From Thiomicrospira sp. UBA5634 (GTDB lineage Bacteria > Pseudomonadota > Gammaproteobacteria > Thiomicrospirales > Thiomicrospiraceae), in NCBI GenBank assembly GCA_002421475.1, contig DIJW01000229.1:7148-13388 (forward strand): a stretch of DNA of 6,241 nucleotides, read 5' to 3'. A program made the translations under genes and the position numbers. This document shows positions 5,367-6,241 of this stretch, one piece after another. Under the pieces are notes generated by a model. The model was not told the DNA's origin. It did not search any database and saw only the letters and a program-made list of their open reading frames with translations. Within the stretch, counting starts at the first letter, position 1. Each line of letters begins with the position of its first letter.

Positions 5367-6241
5367 TTAAAGCGCGGTGGTTTTTTTGGTTTTGCTTTTT
5401 GTTGCGCCGTTTGTATTGGTTTGTGCTCGGCTAAACATTTCTGCGGCATGATTCAGCGTTTGCTGAGTGATTTCAAGACCGCCAACCATACGTGCCAATT
5501 CTTCTACACGCTGTTGTTCATCCAGTTGGTTAACCTGCGTAACGGTGCTGCCGTTGTTACTGTGTTTGCTGACTTTTAGATGCTGGTTGCCAAAAGCGGC
5601 GACCTGGCCAAGATGAGTAATGGACAACACCTGGCGATGTTGTCCAAGTTGCTGCATTTTTTGACCAACCACTTCGGCGATGCCGCCACCGATGCCGACA
5701 TCGACTTCATCAAAAATGAGGGTTGGTATTTGTGCAACTTCCGCACTGGCAACCTGAATGGCTAAGCTAATGCGGGACAACTCGCCACCGGAAGCGACCT
5801 TGGCCAACGGTTTTGCCGGTTGTCCTGGATTGGCGCTGACTAAAAACTCTAACCGATCTAAACCAAGCGAGCCGGGTTTGTCGGTCGCGCTGATTTCGAT
5901 ACTGAATTGGCCTTGCGCCATTCCGAGCGTTTGCATGCTGGTGGTGACTGTTTCGCTGAGTTTTTTGGCGCTGGCTTGGCGTTGTTTCGTCAGTGTTTTG
6001 GCGAGTTTTTCATAATTTAACCAGGCCTGGTGGATTTCGGCTTGCAGGCTGTCTAGTGAGCCATAGTCTTGATTTAAGCTGTCAAAGGTTTGTTTAAGTT
6101 CCTGGTGTTTTGCAGCGAGCTCATCTGGGCTTAAATGATACTTTTTAGCTAATGCATACAGTTGGCTGAGGCGCTGTTCTAAGGCATTTAAGCGCTCAGG
6201 GTCGAGTTCAACCGACTCGGCAAAATGATGAATATCATTGG
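5367..6241 (-). CDS. recN: DNA repair protein RecN, C-terminal half (5' end outside window)
   Basis: RecN is an SMC-like ATPase that acts with RecA at double-strand breaks in the nucleoid. The minus-strand frame is open from the right edge to TAA at 5369-5367, giving 291 residues. The outer part (HFAESVELDPERLNALEQRL onward to about 5950) is charged and helical, matching the returning arm of the coiled coil; its LYALAKKYHLSPDEL corresponds to the usual LKRKYG region. The head domain then carries the ABC signature VASGGELSRISLAIQV, the Walker B and D-loop region TLIFDEVDVGIGGG, the switch His in SITHLGQVAAF, and the closing ELARMVGG. The C-terminus adds a Lys/Thr tail (KSKTKKTTAL). Walker A and any SOS-regulated promoter lie beyond the window. 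The Met at 5936 is internal, not the start. It converges on the parvulin gene. Confidence 0.97.
   Translation of the reverse strand, partial: NDIHHFAESVELDPERLNALEQRLSQLYALAKKYHLSPDELAAKHQELKQTFDSLNQDYGSLDSLQAEIHQAWLNYEKLAKTLTKQRQASAKKLSETVTTSMQTLGMAQGQFSIEISATDKPGSLGLDRLEFLVSANPGQPAKPLAKVASGGELSRISLAIQVASAEVAQIPTLIFDEVDVGIGGGIAEVVGQKMQQLGQHRQVLSITHLGQVAAFGNQHLKVSKHSNNGSTVTQVNQLDEQQRVEELARMVGGLEITQQTLNHAAEMFSRAQTNTNGATKSKTKKTTAL
6020..6033. repeat. Partial copy of the palindromic repeat inside recN (copy 3)
   Basis: ACCAGGCCTGGTGG matches 14 consecutive bases of the 18-bp palindrome, with a 10-bp self-complementary core (6021-6030). It encodes His-Gln-Ala-Trp on the minus strand, in the RecN coiled-coil arm. 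It may be a coding coincidence or a degenerate member of the same family. Confidence 0.5.

Noticed and set aside
5367..5936. A 189-residue protein starting at the Met at 5936
   Set aside because: The frame stays open to the right edge and the upstream residues match the RecN coiled-coil arm, so this Met is internal.
5355..6015. Plus-strand open frames opposite recN
   Set aside because: They lie antisense to a clear RecN reading frame and show no recognisable protein features.
1..6241. CRISPR array, tRNA/rRNA genes, insertion sequences, prophage or defence genes
   Set aside because: No repeat-spacer pattern, cloverleaf, transposase or other such features were seen on either strand.

Overview
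The window looks like ordinary core chromosome of a Gammaproteobacterium. The prfB-lysS order, a RecN of proteobacterial type, a PpiC-like parvulin and an LpxR-family outer-membrane protein point to a Gram-negative host. GC looks moderate (low to mid 40s %) and third codon positions favour T and G. A marine sulfur oxidiser of the Thiomicrospira/Hydrogenovibrio kind would fit, but that is an impression, not a demonstrated assignment.

Layout, left to right. (1) 1-345, + strand: the 3' part of prfB (release factor 2), entering at what should be the Gln of the GGQ motif. (2) 393-1901, +: lysS, complete class II lysyl-tRNA synthetase, 47 bp after prfB and probably co-transcribed, closed by a strong intrinsic terminator at 1921-1948. 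(3) 2107-3279, +: a six-helix membrane diguanylate cyclase with intact GGEEF and RxxD sites, starting at GTG behind a 158-bp leader. (4) 3368-4423, - strand: a secreted beta-barrel of the LpxR family (lipid A 3'-O-deacylase, DUF2219), convergent with the cyclase across a perfect hairpin. (5) 4424-4657: a divergent AT-rich promoter region with inverted and direct repeats. (6) 4658-4972, +: a small helical protein I do not recognise, whose early coding region holds an 11-bp perfect stem. (7) 5000-5305, +: a PpiC-like parvulin, probably in one operon with (6). (8) 5367-6241, -: the C-terminal half of recN, running off the right edge.

Functionally the window mixes translation (prfB, lysS), second-messenger signalling (cyclase), envelope modification (LpxR), protein folding (parvulin) and DNA repair (recN). 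I see no phage, IS, CRISPR array, tRNA or defence system. The least expected items are an 18-bp perfect palindrome present identically after two genes and partly inside recN, an abrupt composition step inside prfB just after the GGQ site, and the strong stem inside the small unknown gene.
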